Assembly (NCBI GenBank): GCA_050297535.1
Contig: JBNKSV010000003.1
Span: 1-64,000, forward strand
Source: JAAGZL01 sp050297535
Lineage (GTDB): Bacteria > Pseudomonadota > Gammaproteobacteria > Chromatiales > Chromatiaceae
DNA: 64,000 nt
Direction: 5' to 3'
Part shown: piece after piece, positions 34,364 through 44,875 of the stretch
Layout: each line of letters starts with the position of its first letter
Position numbering within the stretch: the stretch's first letter is position 1
The notes under the pieces: model-generated
Database searches by the model: none
Told to the model about the DNA's origin: nothing
What the model saw: the letters and a program-made list of their open reading frames with translations, nothing else
Translations under genes and position numbers: made by a program

Positions 34364-35072
34364 CTGAGTCTTTGGCTGAGCTGACCATGTAGTTCACATC
34401 CACATTTGGGGATAGCTTGTAGGTCTGGGTGAGCGGATTGTAGTTAAGGCCCGTGATATGGGTGGTCTTTAGATCGGCATCCCTTATCCATCTGTCCAAC
34501 TCTGATGGGCGGATGAACTTGTCGTAGTCATGGGTGCCTTTCGGTAACAGCCGCAAGATGTATTCTGCGCCGACGATGGCAAACATATAGGATTTGGGGT
34601 TGCGGTTCAGGGTAGAAAAAAATAGCTGCCCTCCCGGTTTTGCCAGTTTGGCGCAGGCGCGGATCACGGAAGCTGGGTCAGGAACATGCTCCAGCATCTC
34701 CATACAGGTGACCACGTCGTAGCTTTCTGGGCGTTCCTCTGCCAGTTGTTCCACCGGGATGCGCATGTAATCTACTTCAAGCCCTGACTCAAGCAGGTGC
34801 AGCTTTGCCACTGACAGGGGTGCTTCCCCCATGTCGATGCCGGTCACGGTGGCGCCGCGGGCAGCCATGCTTTCAGACAGGATGCCACCGCCACAACCTA
34901 CGTCCAGTACAGTCTTGCCAGCGAGACCTACCCGTTCATCAATATAGTCAAGACGCAGTGGATTGATCTCATGCAGGGGCTTGAACTCGCTGTCCTGGTC
35001 CCACCAGCGGGACGCCAGTTGTTCAAATTTGTTGACTTCGCCGTGATCAACGTTGTGTGTTTTGCTCATCAT
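34356..35072 (-). CDS. ubiG: Ubiquinone biosynthesis O-methyltransferase
   Basis: This 238-residue SAM-dependent enzyme performs both O-methylations in ubiquinone synthesis. SAM motif I is KTVLDVGCGGGILSESMA, then GATVTGIDMGEAPL and YDVVTCMEMLEHVPDP. The start HNVDHGEVNKFEQLASRWWD is diagnostic of UbiG, as is the KGTHDYDKFIRPSEL region. It lies 5 bases downstream of mtaD. A quinone rather than menaquinone-only chain fits an aerobic or nitrate-respiring gammaproteobacterium. Confidence 0.96.
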   Translation of the reverse strand: MMSKTHNVDHGEVNKFEQLASRWWDQDSEFKPLHEINPLRLDYIDERVGLAGKTVLDVGCGGGILSESMAARGATVTGIDMGEAPLSVAKLHLLESGLEVDYMRIPVEQLAEERPESYDVVTCMEMLEHVPDPASVIRACAKLAKPGGQLFFSTLNRNPKSYMFAIVGAEYILRLLPKGTHDYDKFIRPSELDRWIRDADLKTTHITGLNYNPLTQTYKLSPNVDVNYMVSSAKDSDV

Positions 35073-35077
35073 GCTTG

Positions 35078-36391
35078 CTATGCCTGTTCTTTCACGTTTG
35101 CCTGCCAGCGGGCAGAATCCCCTAATATTCTATCGCGGTCAAGGGTGGTCAAGTCGCCGGTTTTTACGACCTGTTTACCTGCAATCCATACGTCTGTAAC
35201 CATGGTGCGGCTGCTGGCGTACACCAGTTGGGAGATAGGATGGTAGATTGGCTGGGCCTCAATGCCGCCGAGATTTACGGCCGTGATATCGGCATATTTT
35301 CCGACCTCCAACGATCCAGTCTCTTCTGCAATGCCCAGCGCCACCGCTCCGTTGTAGGTGGCCATGCGGAGCGCGGTGGCCGCGGGCAGGGCGCTGGCGT
35401 CTCCAGAGACTCCTTTGGCCAGCAGGGCTGCGGTGCGCATCTCGCTGAACATATCCAGATCGTTGTTGCTGGCGGCGCTGTCTGTGCCCAGGGCGACATT
35501 GACCCCGGCCTGTAACAGCTTGGCGCTGGGGCAGAAGCCGCTGGCCAGCTTCAGGTTGGACTCCGGGCAGTGCACCACATGGGCGCCTGATTGGGCGAAT
35601 ATCTCTATCTCATCGTCTTGTAACTGGGTCATGTGTACCGCAACCAGGGAGGGAGAGATCAGTCCCAGATCGTTTAGCCGTTGGATTGGCCTGGTTCCAT
35701 ATTTTTCCAGGCCCTGCTTGATCTCATCCTGAGTCTCGTGCAGATGGATGTGGATCTGCATACCCAACTCATCCGCCAGGACGCGGATCTTGTCCAACGG
35801 TTCATCCGAAACAGAATAGGGGGCATGAGGAGCGAACGCGGTAGTGATCAGGGGATGCTTGCGATAGCGATCATGCACCTCTATGCCCTTGTGTAGGTAT
35901 TCATCCGGGGTGCTGGCCCAGGCGGAAGGAAAGTCGATCATAATCAGACCCACCACCGCACGCATGCCAGCCTCTGCACAGACGTGGGCTGTGACATCAG
36001 GGTAAAAATACATATCGTTAAAGCAGGTGACGCCGCCGCGCATCATTTCTGCAATGGCATGTCTGGTGCCGTCGGCCACGAATTCTTCATTGACCCACTT
36101 CTTTTCCGCTGGCCAGATGTGTTCATTTAGCCAGGTCATAAGCGGTAGGTCGTCTGCCAGCCCACGTAGCAGGTTCATGCTGGCGTGGGTGTGGGTGTTT
36201 ATCAGACCGGGGATCAGGGCGTGGGTGGTGAGGCTGTGCCTGGATGCCGCCTGATACTTATCCGCCTCGGCAGTAGGCAGGATGTCTAGGATACGGCCAT
36301 CATGGATGGCTATCGAATGGTGTTCCAGAACTATGTCATGCGGGTTCACCGGTATCACCCAGCGGGCGTCTATCAAGGTGTCTATGTTCAA
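35078..36391 (-). CDS. mtaD: 5-methylthioadenosine/S-adenosylhomocysteine deaminase
   Basis: This 437-residue zinc amidohydrolase deaminates MTA to methylthioinosine. I choose TTG at 36391 (LNIDTLIDARWVIPVNP) with an AAAGG site upstream; the open frame runs to 36490 but would then cross the start of the divergent mtnA. Zinc ligands: HTHASMNLLRG (HxH), HIHLHET and LGTDSAASNND. In Pseudomonas the MTA-deaminase route of methionine salvage uses MtaD, methylthioinosine phosphorylase and MtnA, and mtnA is divergent right next door here. It is followed by ubiG. Confidence 0.92.
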   Translation of the reverse strand: MNIDTLIDARWVIPVNPHDIVLEHHSIAIHDGRILDILPTAEADKYQAASRHSLTTHALIPGLINTHTHASMNLLRGLADDLPLMTWLNEHIWPAEKKWVNEEFVADGTRHAIAEMMRGGVTCFNDMYFYPDVTAHVCAEAGMRAVVGLIMIDFPSAWASTPDEYLHKGIEVHDRYRKHPLITTAFAPHAPYSVSDEPLDKIRVLADELGMQIHIHLHETQDEIKQGLEKYGTRPIQRLNDLGLISPSLVAVHMTQLQDDEIEIFAQSGAHVVHCPESNLKLASGFCPSAKLLQAGVNVALGTDSAASNNDLDMFSEMRTAALLAKGVSGDASALPAATALRMATYNGAVALGIAEETGSLEVGKYADITAVNLGGIEAQPIYHPISQLVYASSRTMVTDVWIAGKQVVKTGDLTTLDRDRILGDSARWQANVKEQA

Positions 36392-36470
36392 GCTATGGCC
36401 TTTATTTTTGATTGCGCGTTTGATCCTATAGAATGCGAAGTATAAATAAAAACCTTGGAACCTACTAAAC

Positions 36471-37532
<1,062 letters not shown>

Positions 37533-37706
37533 TTCAGACGCTCTCAAAGGCGATATCAGGGGTTTATTTTTCAAGCAGCACCCACCCTAAATGTGTTATG
37601 CTTTATCGCTGTTATTCGTGCGGAATGCTGGTGGTCCAGGATTTTTGGCACAGGGTTAAATAGATTGAGGATTTAGGCGTTATTACCAGACGCTTTTAAG
37701 AAGTTC

Positions 37707-40271
37707 ATGACAGAATTTGCCAAAGAAGTTTTACCCGTAAACCTAGAAGACGAGATGCAGCACTCCTACCTCGAATACGCCATGAGCGTAATCGTGGGGC
37801 GTGCCTTGCCAGATGTCAGGGATGGTCTGAAACCGGTGCATCGGCGTGTCCTGTTCGCCATGAGTGAGCTGGGTAATGACTGGAACAAACCCTATAAAAA
37901 GTCCGCCAGGGTGGTGGGTGATGTCATCGGTAAATATCACCCGCATGGTGATACTGCCGTGTACGACACCATTGTGCGCATGGCACAACCATTCTCGCTA
38001 CGCTATATGCTGGTGGACGGACAGGGTAACTTCGGATCCGTGGATGGGGATGCCCCGGCCGCCATGCGTTACACCGAAGTGCGTATGGCCAAGATTGCCC
38101 ACAGCATGCTGGACGATCTGGACAAAGACACTGTCGACTACACCTTAAACTACGACGAATCTGAACGGGAGCCCACGGTCCTTCCGGCCCGTTTCCCCAA
38201 TCTGCTGGTAAATGGTTCCGCCGGTATCGCGGTGGGTATGGCGACCAACATCCCGCCGCACAACCTTACCGAGACCATCAACGGCTGCATCGCTCTGATC
38301 GATAATCCGGCGTCCACGGTTGAGGAGTTAATGCAATATATCCCGGGACCGGATTTTCCGACCGCCGCCATGATCAACGGCGCCCAGGGGATCTATGAGG
38401 CCTACAAGACCGGTCGTGGCAAGGTCTATATCCGAGCCAGGACTGCGGTCGAAGATTATGACTCCGGCAATAGGCAGCGCATCGTGGTCACCGAGCTGCC
38501 GTATCAGGTCAACAAGGCCAGACTGTTGGAGAAGATCGCCGAGCTGGTTAAAGACAAGCGCATCGAGGGCATCACCGGGATACGCGATGAGTCAGACAAG
38601 GACGGCATGCGGGTGGTGATCGAACTGCGCCGCGGCGAGGTCTCCGAGGTGGTGCTGAACAATCTATATCAGCACACTCAGATGCAGAATGTATTCGGTA
38701 TCAACATGGTGGCGTTGGTGGATGGCCAACCACGTCTATTGAATCTGAAACAGATGCTGGAGTATTTCATCCGGCATAGGCGTGAGGTGGTCACCAGACG
38801 CACCCTGTTCGAACTGCGCAAGGCCAGGGACCGCGCCCATCTCTTGGAAGGTCTGGCGGTGGCACTGGCCAACATCGACGAGGTGATTGCCCTTATCAAG
38901 GCGGCCAAGAACCCGGCCGAGGCCAAACAGGAACTGTTATCGCGCCATTGGCAGTCTGGAACCGTCGAGTCCATGCTGGCGCGTGCCGGAGCAGACGCCT
39001 CCAAGCCGCAGGACCTGGAGCCGCAATACGGCCTGAGCGAGCAGGGCTATCTCCTGACCGAGGTCCAGGCCCAGGCCATTCTGGATCTGCGTCTGCACCG
39101 ACTGACCGGCCTGGAGCAGGATAAGATCCTGACCGAATATGGCGAGATCCTGGACCGGATCGAATATCTGCTGGATATACTCTCCAATGCCGATCGTCTG
39201 ATGCAGGTGATTCGGGATGAACTGGTGGAGATGCGCGATCAGTATGGCGATGTTCGCCGCACCGAGATCCTGGAATCGCATCTGGATCTGACCCTGGAAG
39301 ACCTGATCACGGAAGAGGACGTAGTGGTTACCCTCTCACATGCTGGTTACGCCAAGGCCCAGCCCATGGATGTGTATCAGGCCCAGCGCCGTGGAGGCAA
39401 GGGTAAATCCGCCGCCGCCACCAAGGATGAGGACTTTATTGATCAGTTGTTTGTAGCCAGTACCCACGACACGATCTTGTGTTTCTCCAACCGCGGCAAG
39501 GTCTACTGGCTGAAGGTATATCAATTGCCGCAGGCCGGACGCGGCGCCAGGGGCAAGCCAATCAACAATATTCTGCCATTGGAAGAGGGTGAGCGTATCA
39601 ATGCGGTGCTGCCAATCCGCGAGTACAGCGAAGATCTGTATGTCTTTATGGCCACCAGCTCCGGCACGGTAAAAAAGACCGATCTGGTGAATTTCTCCCG
39701 TCCTCGGGCCAGCGGCATTATCGCCGTGGACCTGAAAGAGGATGATCAGTTGATTGGTGTGGCCATCACAGATGGCAGCAAGGATGTCATGATGTTCACC
39801 AGCGCTGGCAAGGCGATAAGATTCAACGAATCCCACGTACGTCCGATGGGGCGTACTGCCTGTGGTGTTCGTGGCATCAAGTTGGCCGAGGGGCAATCCG
39901 TCATCTCCCTGATCATTACCGAGGATGACAAGACGGTGTTTACCGTGACCGAAAACGGTTTTGGCAAGCGTACCTCTCTGGATCAATATTCGGCCAAGGG
40001 ACGCGGCGGCATGGGTATGATCTCGATCAAGACCTCCGAGCGCAACGGTGATCAGGTAGGTGCCGAGCTGGTGGCGGATGACGACGAGGTCATGCTGATT
40101 ACCGATGGTGGTACCCTGGTCAGAATCAGGGTGTCCGATGTATCGGTCATGGGGCGTGATACCCAAGGGGTCAAGGTCATCAACGTCAGCGATGGGGAAC
40201 GCCTCATCGGTATTGAGCGTATTGCCTCGATTGATGTGGATGATGAGGATGCGGAAGAAGCGGGCGAATAA
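37707..40271 (+). CDS. gyrA: DNA gyrase subunit A
   Basis: This 854-residue subunit cuts and rejoins DNA in the A2B2 gyrase. The catalytic Tyr122 is in AAMRYTEVRM. The quinolone-pocket segment HPHGDTAVYD has Thr at position 83 (E. coli Ser83) and Asp87. The GyrA box (QRRGGKGK) near residue 560 begins the C-terminal beta-pinwheel that wraps DNA, and the acidic tail ends DDEDAEEAGE. It is followed by serC after 52 bases, the order found in Pseudomonas. Confidence 0.98.
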   Translation: MTEFAKEVLPVNLEDEMQHSYLEYAMSVIVGRALPDVRDGLKPVHRRVLFAMSELGNDWNKPYKKSARVVGDVIGKYHPHGDTAVYDTIVRMAQPFSLRYMLVDGQGNFGSVDGDAPAAMRYTEVRMAKIAHSMLDDLDKDTVDYTLNYDESEREPTVLPARFPNLLVNGSAGIAVGMATNIPPHNLTETINGCIALIDNPASTVEELMQYIPGPDFPTAAMINGAQGIYEAYKTGRGKVYIRARTAVEDYDSGNRQRIVVTELPYQVNKARLLEKIAELVKDKRIEGITGIRDESDKDGMRVVIELRRGEVSEVVLNNLYQHTQMQNVFGINMVALVDGQPRLLNLKQMLEYFIRHRREVVTRRTLFELRKARDRAHLLEGLAVALANIDEVIALIKAAKNPAEAKQELLSRHWQSGTVESMLARAGADASKPQDLEPQYGLSEQGYLLTEVQAQAILDLRLHRLTGLEQDKILTEYGEILDRIEYLLDILSNADRLMQVIRDELVEMRDQYGDVRRTEILESHLDLTLEDLITEEDVVVTLSHAGYAKAQPMDVYQAQRRGGKGKSAAATKDEDFIDQLFVASTHDTILCFSNRGKVYWLKVYQLPQAGRGARGKPINNILPLEEGERINAVLPIREYSEDLYVFMATSSGTVKKTDLVNFSRPRASGIIAVDLKEDDQLIGVAITDGSKDVMMFTSAGKAIRFNESHVRPMGRTACGVRGIKLAEGQSVISLIITEDDKTVFTVTENGFGKRTSLDQYSAKGRGGMGMISIKTSERNGDQVGAELVADDDEVMLITDGGTLVRIRVSDVSVMGRDTQGVKVINVSDGERLIGIERIASIDVDDEDAEEAGE

Positions 40272-40323
40272 ATTATCTAAACAAAATTATCTTTAAATAC
40301 ATAATGTTGGAGATCTTATAACA

Positions 40324-41406
40324 ATGTCCAGAGTCTATAATTTCAGCGCCGGTCCGGCTGTACTCCCAGAAGAAGTATTGCAACAGGCGAAGGACGAGAT
40401 GCTTGAATGGAATGGCAGCGGCATGTCTGTGATGGAGATGAGTCACCGGGGTAAGGAATTTACCTCTATCGCCGCTGAAGCCGAGGCTGATCTGCGCGAC
40501 CTGCTGGCGATTCCGGATAACTATAAGGTCCTGTTCCTGCAGGGTGGCGCCTCCTCCCAGTTCGCTGCCATCCCGATGAATCTGCTGCGCGGCAAGAAGG
40601 GCGCTGATTACATCGTTACCGGTTCCTGGTCTAAGAAGGCGGTGTCCGAGGCCAAGCGTTATGGTGAGGTAAACATTGCGGCTACTACCGAGGAGTCCAA
40701 GTTCACCACCACTCCAGGGCAGGGCGATCTGGCGCTTTCTGCCGATGCGGCCTATGTACACTACACCCCGAACGAGACCATCCAGGGCGTGGAGTTTCCG
40801 TATATCCCAGAGACTGGCGATGTGCCGCTGGTAGCGGATATGTCTTCCACTATCCTGTCGCGTCCGGTGGATGTCTCCAAGTTCGGCATGATCTACGCTG
40901 GCGCTCAAAAGAACATCGGTCCGGCTGGTCTTACCGTGGTGATTGTAAGAGATGATCTGCTGGGGGACGTTCTGCCTGTAACCCCGACTATGTTTAACTA
41001 TGCCACTATGGCGGATGGCGAATCCATGTACAACACCCCGCCCACCTATGGTTGGTATCTGGCCGGACTGGTATTTAAATGGCTGAAGAAGAACGGTGGC
41101 TTGCAGGCCATGGCAGAGCTAAACCAGCGCAAGGCGGCCAAGCTGTATGCTGCAATTGATGGCTCAGGGTTCTATACCAACCCGGTCACTACCGAAAGCC
41201 GTTCCTGGATGAATGTTCCCTTTGTCCTTCCCAACGCGGATCTGGATGCGGCCTTCCTGAGCGAGGCGAAAGAGGCCGGACTGGTGACCTTGAAGGGGCA
41301 CAGGTCAGTTGGTGGTATGCGCGCCAGTATCTACAACGCCATGCCAGAGGAAGGTGTAGACGCACTGATAGCATTCATGGCTGGTTTTGCCAAGCGCAAC
41401 GGTTAA
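40324..41406 (+). CDS. serC: Phosphoserine aminotransferase
   Basis: This 360-residue PLP enzyme makes 3-phosphoserine (and serves vitamin B6 synthesis). RVYNFSAGPAVLPEEVLQQA is the standard start, LQGGASSQF the PLP phosphate region, and Lys196 in YAGAQKNIGPAG the Schiff-base residue. The length matches E. coli SerC (362). It is separated from the phosphoglycerate dehydrogenase by 66 bases that contain a small ATCTCC-ACC-GGAGAT hairpin (41412-41426). Confidence 0.97.
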   Translation: MSRVYNFSAGPAVLPEEVLQQAKDEMLEWNGSGMSVMEMSHRGKEFTSIAAEAEADLRDLLAIPDNYKVLFLQGGASSQFAAIPMNLLRGKKGADYIVTGSWSKKAVSEAKRYGEVNIAATTEESKFTTTPGQGDLALSADAAYVHYTPNETIQGVEFPYIPETGDVPLVADMSSTILSRPVDVSKFGMIYAGAQKNIGPAGLTVVIVRDDLLGDVLPVTPTMFNYATMADGESMYNTPPTYGWYLAGLVFKWLKKNGGLQAMAELNQRKAAKLYAAIDGSGFYTNPVTTESRSWMNVPFVLPNADLDAAFLSEAKEAGLVTLKGHRSVGGMRASIYNAMPEEGVDALIAFMAGFAKRNG

Positions 41407-41472
41407 TGGCTAATCTCCACCGGAGATCGCGGGTAGGATATCCGGTGCAAAATAAATAGAAGGTGATTAAGC

Positions 41473-42642
41473 ATGTTTAAGATTCAAACCCTGAACAATA
41501 TCTCCGTGGTTGGTCTGGAGAAACTGCCACGCGACAACTATGAGATCGCATCCGAGATGACCAACCCGGACGCGATCCTGCTGCGTTCCTACAAGATGCA
41601 CGACATGGAGGTGCCGAAGAGCGTGAAGGCGATAGGCCGTGCCGGTGCCGGTACCAATAATATCCCGGTAGATCGCATGACTGAATCGGGCATCCCAGTG
41701 TTCAACGCCCCGGGTGCTAACGCCAACGCGGTAAGGGAACTGGTGCTGGCGGGCATGCTCATGGCCTGTCGCAACCTTGGGAAGGCCTGGGATTTCGCCC
41801 GTGGTCTGGAGGGAGATGACGCCGAGATCAGCAAGCAGGTAGAGGCTGGCAAGAAGGGCTATGTGGGTTTTGAACTGCCGGGTCGTACCTTGGGTGTGGT
41901 AGGCCTGGGAGCGATCGGCGTAAAGGTGGCCAACGCTGCCCGCGCCCTGGGCATGAATGTCATCGGTTACGATCCTACTATCACCAAGAAGAGCGCCTGG
42001 ATGTTGTCCTCCGATGTAAAGGAGGCCCTGAGTGTGGATGATCTGCTGTCTAAATCGGACTTTGTCACCTTCCATGTGCCGTTGATCGACTCCACCAAAA
42101 ACATGGTCAATGCCGATCGCATCAAGATTATGAAAGACAATGCCATCATCCTCAATTTCTCCCGCAACGGCATTATTGATGACGAGGCGGTGGTGCCAGC
42201 CCTGGATTCCGGCAAGCTATATGGATATGTATGTGATTTCCCCAGTAACCTGTTGAAGGATCATCCCAAGTGCATCACCTTGCCGCACCTGGGCGCGTCT
42301 ACCGGCGAGGCGGAGGTAAACTGCGCCGTAATGGTGGCAGAACAGGTGCGCGATTATCTGGAGAACGGTAATGTCACCAACTCGGTCAATTTTCCGGCCA
42401 TTCACCTCAGCCGTAATGATGGCTTCCGGCTGGCGGTGGTAAACTCGAATGTCCCCAATATGCTGGGACAGATATCCACCGACCTGGCCGGTGCGGGACT
42501 GAATATACTGGATATGGTGAACAAATCACGCGGTGACATCGCCATGACCCTGATAGACGTAGACAAGGAGCCGGATCAGAATACTATTGATCTTATCCTT
42601 GGTATCAAAGGCGTTCTATCTGTAAGGTGTCTTGGTAAATAA
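41473..42642 (+). CDS. serA: D-3-phosphoglycerate dehydrogenase
   Basis: This 389-residue NAD-dependent enzyme catalyses the first step of serine synthesis. The substrate-domain segment is IGRAGAGTNNIPVDRMTESG, the NAD loop GVVGLGAIGVKVANAARALG, and the catalytic residues lie in NFSRNGIIDDEA and TLPHLGASTGEAE (His-Glu relay). The C-terminal ACT domain (about 315-389, VVNSNVPNMLGQISTDLAGA) probably binds serine for feedback control. It is directly after serC, making a two-step serine pair inside the aromatic amino acid block. Confidence 0.95.
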   Translation: MFKIQTLNNISVVGLEKLPRDNYEIASEMTNPDAILLRSYKMHDMEVPKSVKAIGRAGAGTNNIPVDRMTESGIPVFNAPGANANAVRELVLAGMLMACRNLGKAWDFARGLEGDDAEISKQVEAGKKGYVGFELPGRTLGVVGLGAIGVKVANAARALGMNVIGYDPTITKKSAWMLSSDVKEALSVDDLLSKSDFVTFHVPLIDSTKNMVNADRIKIMKDNAIILNFSRNGIIDDEAVVPALDSGKLYGYVCDFPSNLLKDHPKCITLPHLGASTGEAEVNCAVMVAEQVRDYLENGNVTNSVNFPAIHLSRNDGFRLAVVNSNVPNMLGQISTDLAGAGLNILDMVNKSRGDIAMTLIDVDKEPDQNTIDLILGIKGVLSVRCLGK

Positions 42643-42675
42643 TTAAACAACGGCGTTAGCGGACCACTCACTGCT

Positions 42676-43761
42676 ATGGACGAGAAGGAAAAACTGCAAC
42701 AGATACGTGAACGTATCGACTCGATAGATGAGCAGATTCAGGATCTGATCAATCAGCGGGCCAGCGCCGCTCAGGAGGTGGCGCAGGTAAAGACGCAGGG
42801 AGATGGCGAGGCATTTTTCTATCGCCCGGAACGCGAGGCCAGTGTCCTGGCTGCGGTAAAAGAGCGCAACCAGGGCCCGGTGGGTGATGAGGAGATGACG
42901 CGGCTGTTCCGGGAGATCATGTCGGTATGCCTGGCCCTGGAACAACCAATGCGTATCGCCTTCCTTGGACCAGAGGGGACCTTCACCCAGTCGGCGGCGC
43001 TGAAGCACTTTGGGCATTCTGTCGATACAGTGGCCCTGGCCTCAATTCCGGATATCTTTCGGGATGTGGAGTCAGGTGATTGTAACTATGGGGTGGTGCC
43101 GGTGGAAAATTCCACAGAAGGCATGATCAGTCACACCCTGGATATGTTTCTCAACTCCAGCCTGCAGATCTGCGGCGAGGTCAGCCTGCGCATCCATCAC
43201 CACCTGATGAGCAAAGGGCGGGATCTGTCTGCAATCAACAAGGTCTACTCCCATCAGCAGTCCCTGGCCCAGTGCCGTCTCTGGCTGGATCGAAACCTGC
43301 ACTTTGCTGAACAGATGCCGGTAGGCAGTAATGCCGAGGCCGCTCGCCTTGCCAGTCTGGAGCCAAATTCAGCTGCCATCGCCGGAGATATGGCGGCCGA
43401 GATATATGGGCTCGATTTCCTTGCCGAGAACATTGAAGACGAACCGGACAATACCACCAGATTCCTGGTTATAGGTCGTCAGGGTGCGGCCATGAGCGGT
43501 CGGGATAAAACCACACTGCTGCTCTCTGCACGCAACGTTGCCGGTAGCCTGAATACGTTGCTAAGTCCGCTGGCCAAACATAACATCAGCATGACACGCA
43601 TCGAATCCAGACCTTCACGGCGCGGGACATGGGACTATGTGTTCTTCATTGATATCGAAGGCCACAAGGATGACCCTGTGGTCGCTCGTGCCTTGGAAGA
43701 CCTTAAGGCCGATGCCAGTCTGTTTAAAATACTGGGCTCTTTTCCGATAGCGGTTTTGTGA
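42676..43761 (+). CDS. pheA: Bifunctional chorismate mutase / prephenate dehydratase
   Basis: This 361-residue P-protein converts chorismate to prephenate and then phenylpyruvate. The N-terminal AroQ mutase (1-85) starts KLQQIRERIDSIDEQIQDLI. The dehydratase follows with FLGPEGTFTQSAALKHFG, VPVENSTEGMISHTLD and the NTTRFLVIG motif. The C-terminal ACT domain holds ESRPSRRGTWDYVFFID, the phenylalanine-binding regulatory site. It lies 7 bases upstream of hisC, so an operon is likely. Confidence 0.97.
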   Translation: MDEKEKLQQIRERIDSIDEQIQDLINQRASAAQEVAQVKTQGDGEAFFYRPEREASVLAAVKERNQGPVGDEEMTRLFREIMSVCLALEQPMRIAFLGPEGTFTQSAALKHFGHSVDTVALASIPDIFRDVESGDCNYGVVPVENSTEGMISHTLDMFLNSSLQICGEVSLRIHHHLMSKGRDLSAINKVYSHQQSLAQCRLWLDRNLHFAEQMPVGSNAEAARLASLEPNSAAIAGDMAAEIYGLDFLAENIEDEPDNTTRFLVIGRQGAAMSGRDKTTLLLSARNVAGSLNTLLSPLAKHNISMTRIESRPSRRGTWDYVFFIDIEGHKDDPVVARALEDLKADASLFKILGSFPIAVL

Positions 43762-43768
43762 TAGACAC

Positions 43769-44875
43769 ATGGGTAATAAATTTCTCAAGATAGCCGCAGC
43801 AGGGGTGCAAAACCTCAACCCATATGTGCCTGGGAAGCCGGTATCTGAGCTGGAGCGTGAACTGGGTATAAAGAACTCGGTTAAGCTGGCCTCGAACGAG
43901 AATCCACTCGGATGCAGCCCATTGGTTTTGGAGGCGATCAACAAGGAGCTTAACGAGATCGCACGTTATCCGGACGGTGGTGGCTATGAACTGCGTAGCG
44001 CGCTTGCTGACAGGCATGGGGTTGATGCGGACTGCATCACCCTGGGTAACGGCTCCAACGATGTACTGGATATTATCGCCCGGGTATTTCTTGGCCCCGG
44101 CAAGGAGTCGCTGTTTTCACAGCACGCCTTTGCAGTCTATCCCTTGAGCAGTCAGGCGGTGGGGGCTGCGCTTAAGGTGGCGCCAGCAAAGGATTACGGC
44201 CACGATCTGGATGCCATGTCCGCACTGATCAGCGAACGCACCGGTGTAATCTGGATAGCCAATCCCAACAACCCGACCGGAAACTGGCTTAGTTCCGGTG
44301 AGCTGCGTGCGTTTCTTGAGGCCGTTCCAGCAGCAACCATCGTCGTAGTGGACGAGGCCTATATCGAATATGTGGATGAACCGGATTTCCCGGATGCTTC
44401 CAAGTGGCTGAATGACTTTCCAAATCTGATAGTTACCCGTACCTTTTCGAAGGCCTATGGTTTGGCCAGTCTGCGTGTTGGCTACGGTTTGTCTCATCCT
44501 GACGTGGCCAATTTGCTCAACCGGGTGCGGCAGCCATTTAACGTCAACTCAATGGCTTTGGCTGCGGCCAGGGCGGCGTTGAATGACCAGGTTTTTATCC
44601 AACATGTTATCGAGATCAATAGGGAAGGGATGTTACAACTCAAGAATGGATTTGATTCGATGGGTCTGGAATATATCCCGTCGGCAGGTAATTTTATCAC
44701 TGTAGATGTAAACAGATCAGGTGCTGAAGTGGATCAGTCCCTGTTGCGGGAAGGGTGCATAGTACGTCCCATAGCTGGCTACGGCCTCCCCAACCATCTG
44801 CGGGTATCAATAGGATTGCCAGAAGAGAATACGCGGCTGCTTACCGCCATGAAAAAGGTGCTGGGACTTTGCTGA
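43769..44875 (+). CDS. hisC: Histidinol-phosphate / aromatic aminotransferase
   Basis: This 368-residue class II PLP aminotransferase has KLASNENPLGCSPLVLEAIN near the N-terminus, NNPTGNWL, the DEAYIEYVDEPDF strand, and the PLP lysine in TRTFSKAYGLASLRVGYG. In this block (pheA upstream, tyrA downstream) the second hisC copy of proteobacteria usually transaminates phenylpyruvate or hydroxyphenylpyruvate. Its role in histidine synthesis is therefore not certain. The tyrA start lies within its last codons. Confidence 0.93.
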   Translation: MGNKFLKIAAAGVQNLNPYVPGKPVSELERELGIKNSVKLASNENPLGCSPLVLEAINKELNEIARYPDGGGYELRSALADRHGVDADCITLGNGSNDVLDIIARVFLGPGKESLFSQHAFAVYPLSSQAVGAALKVAPAKDYGHDLDAMSALISERTGVIWIANPNNPTGNWLSSGELRAFLEAVPAATIVVVDEAYIEYVDEPDFPDASKWLNDFPNLIVTRTFSKAYGLASLRVGYGLSHPDVANLLNRVRQPFNVNSMALAAARAALNDQVFIQHVIEINREGMLQLKNGFDSMGLEYIPSAGNFITVDVNRSGAEVDQSLLREGCIVRPIAGYGLPNHLRVSIGLPEENTRLLTAMKKVLGLC

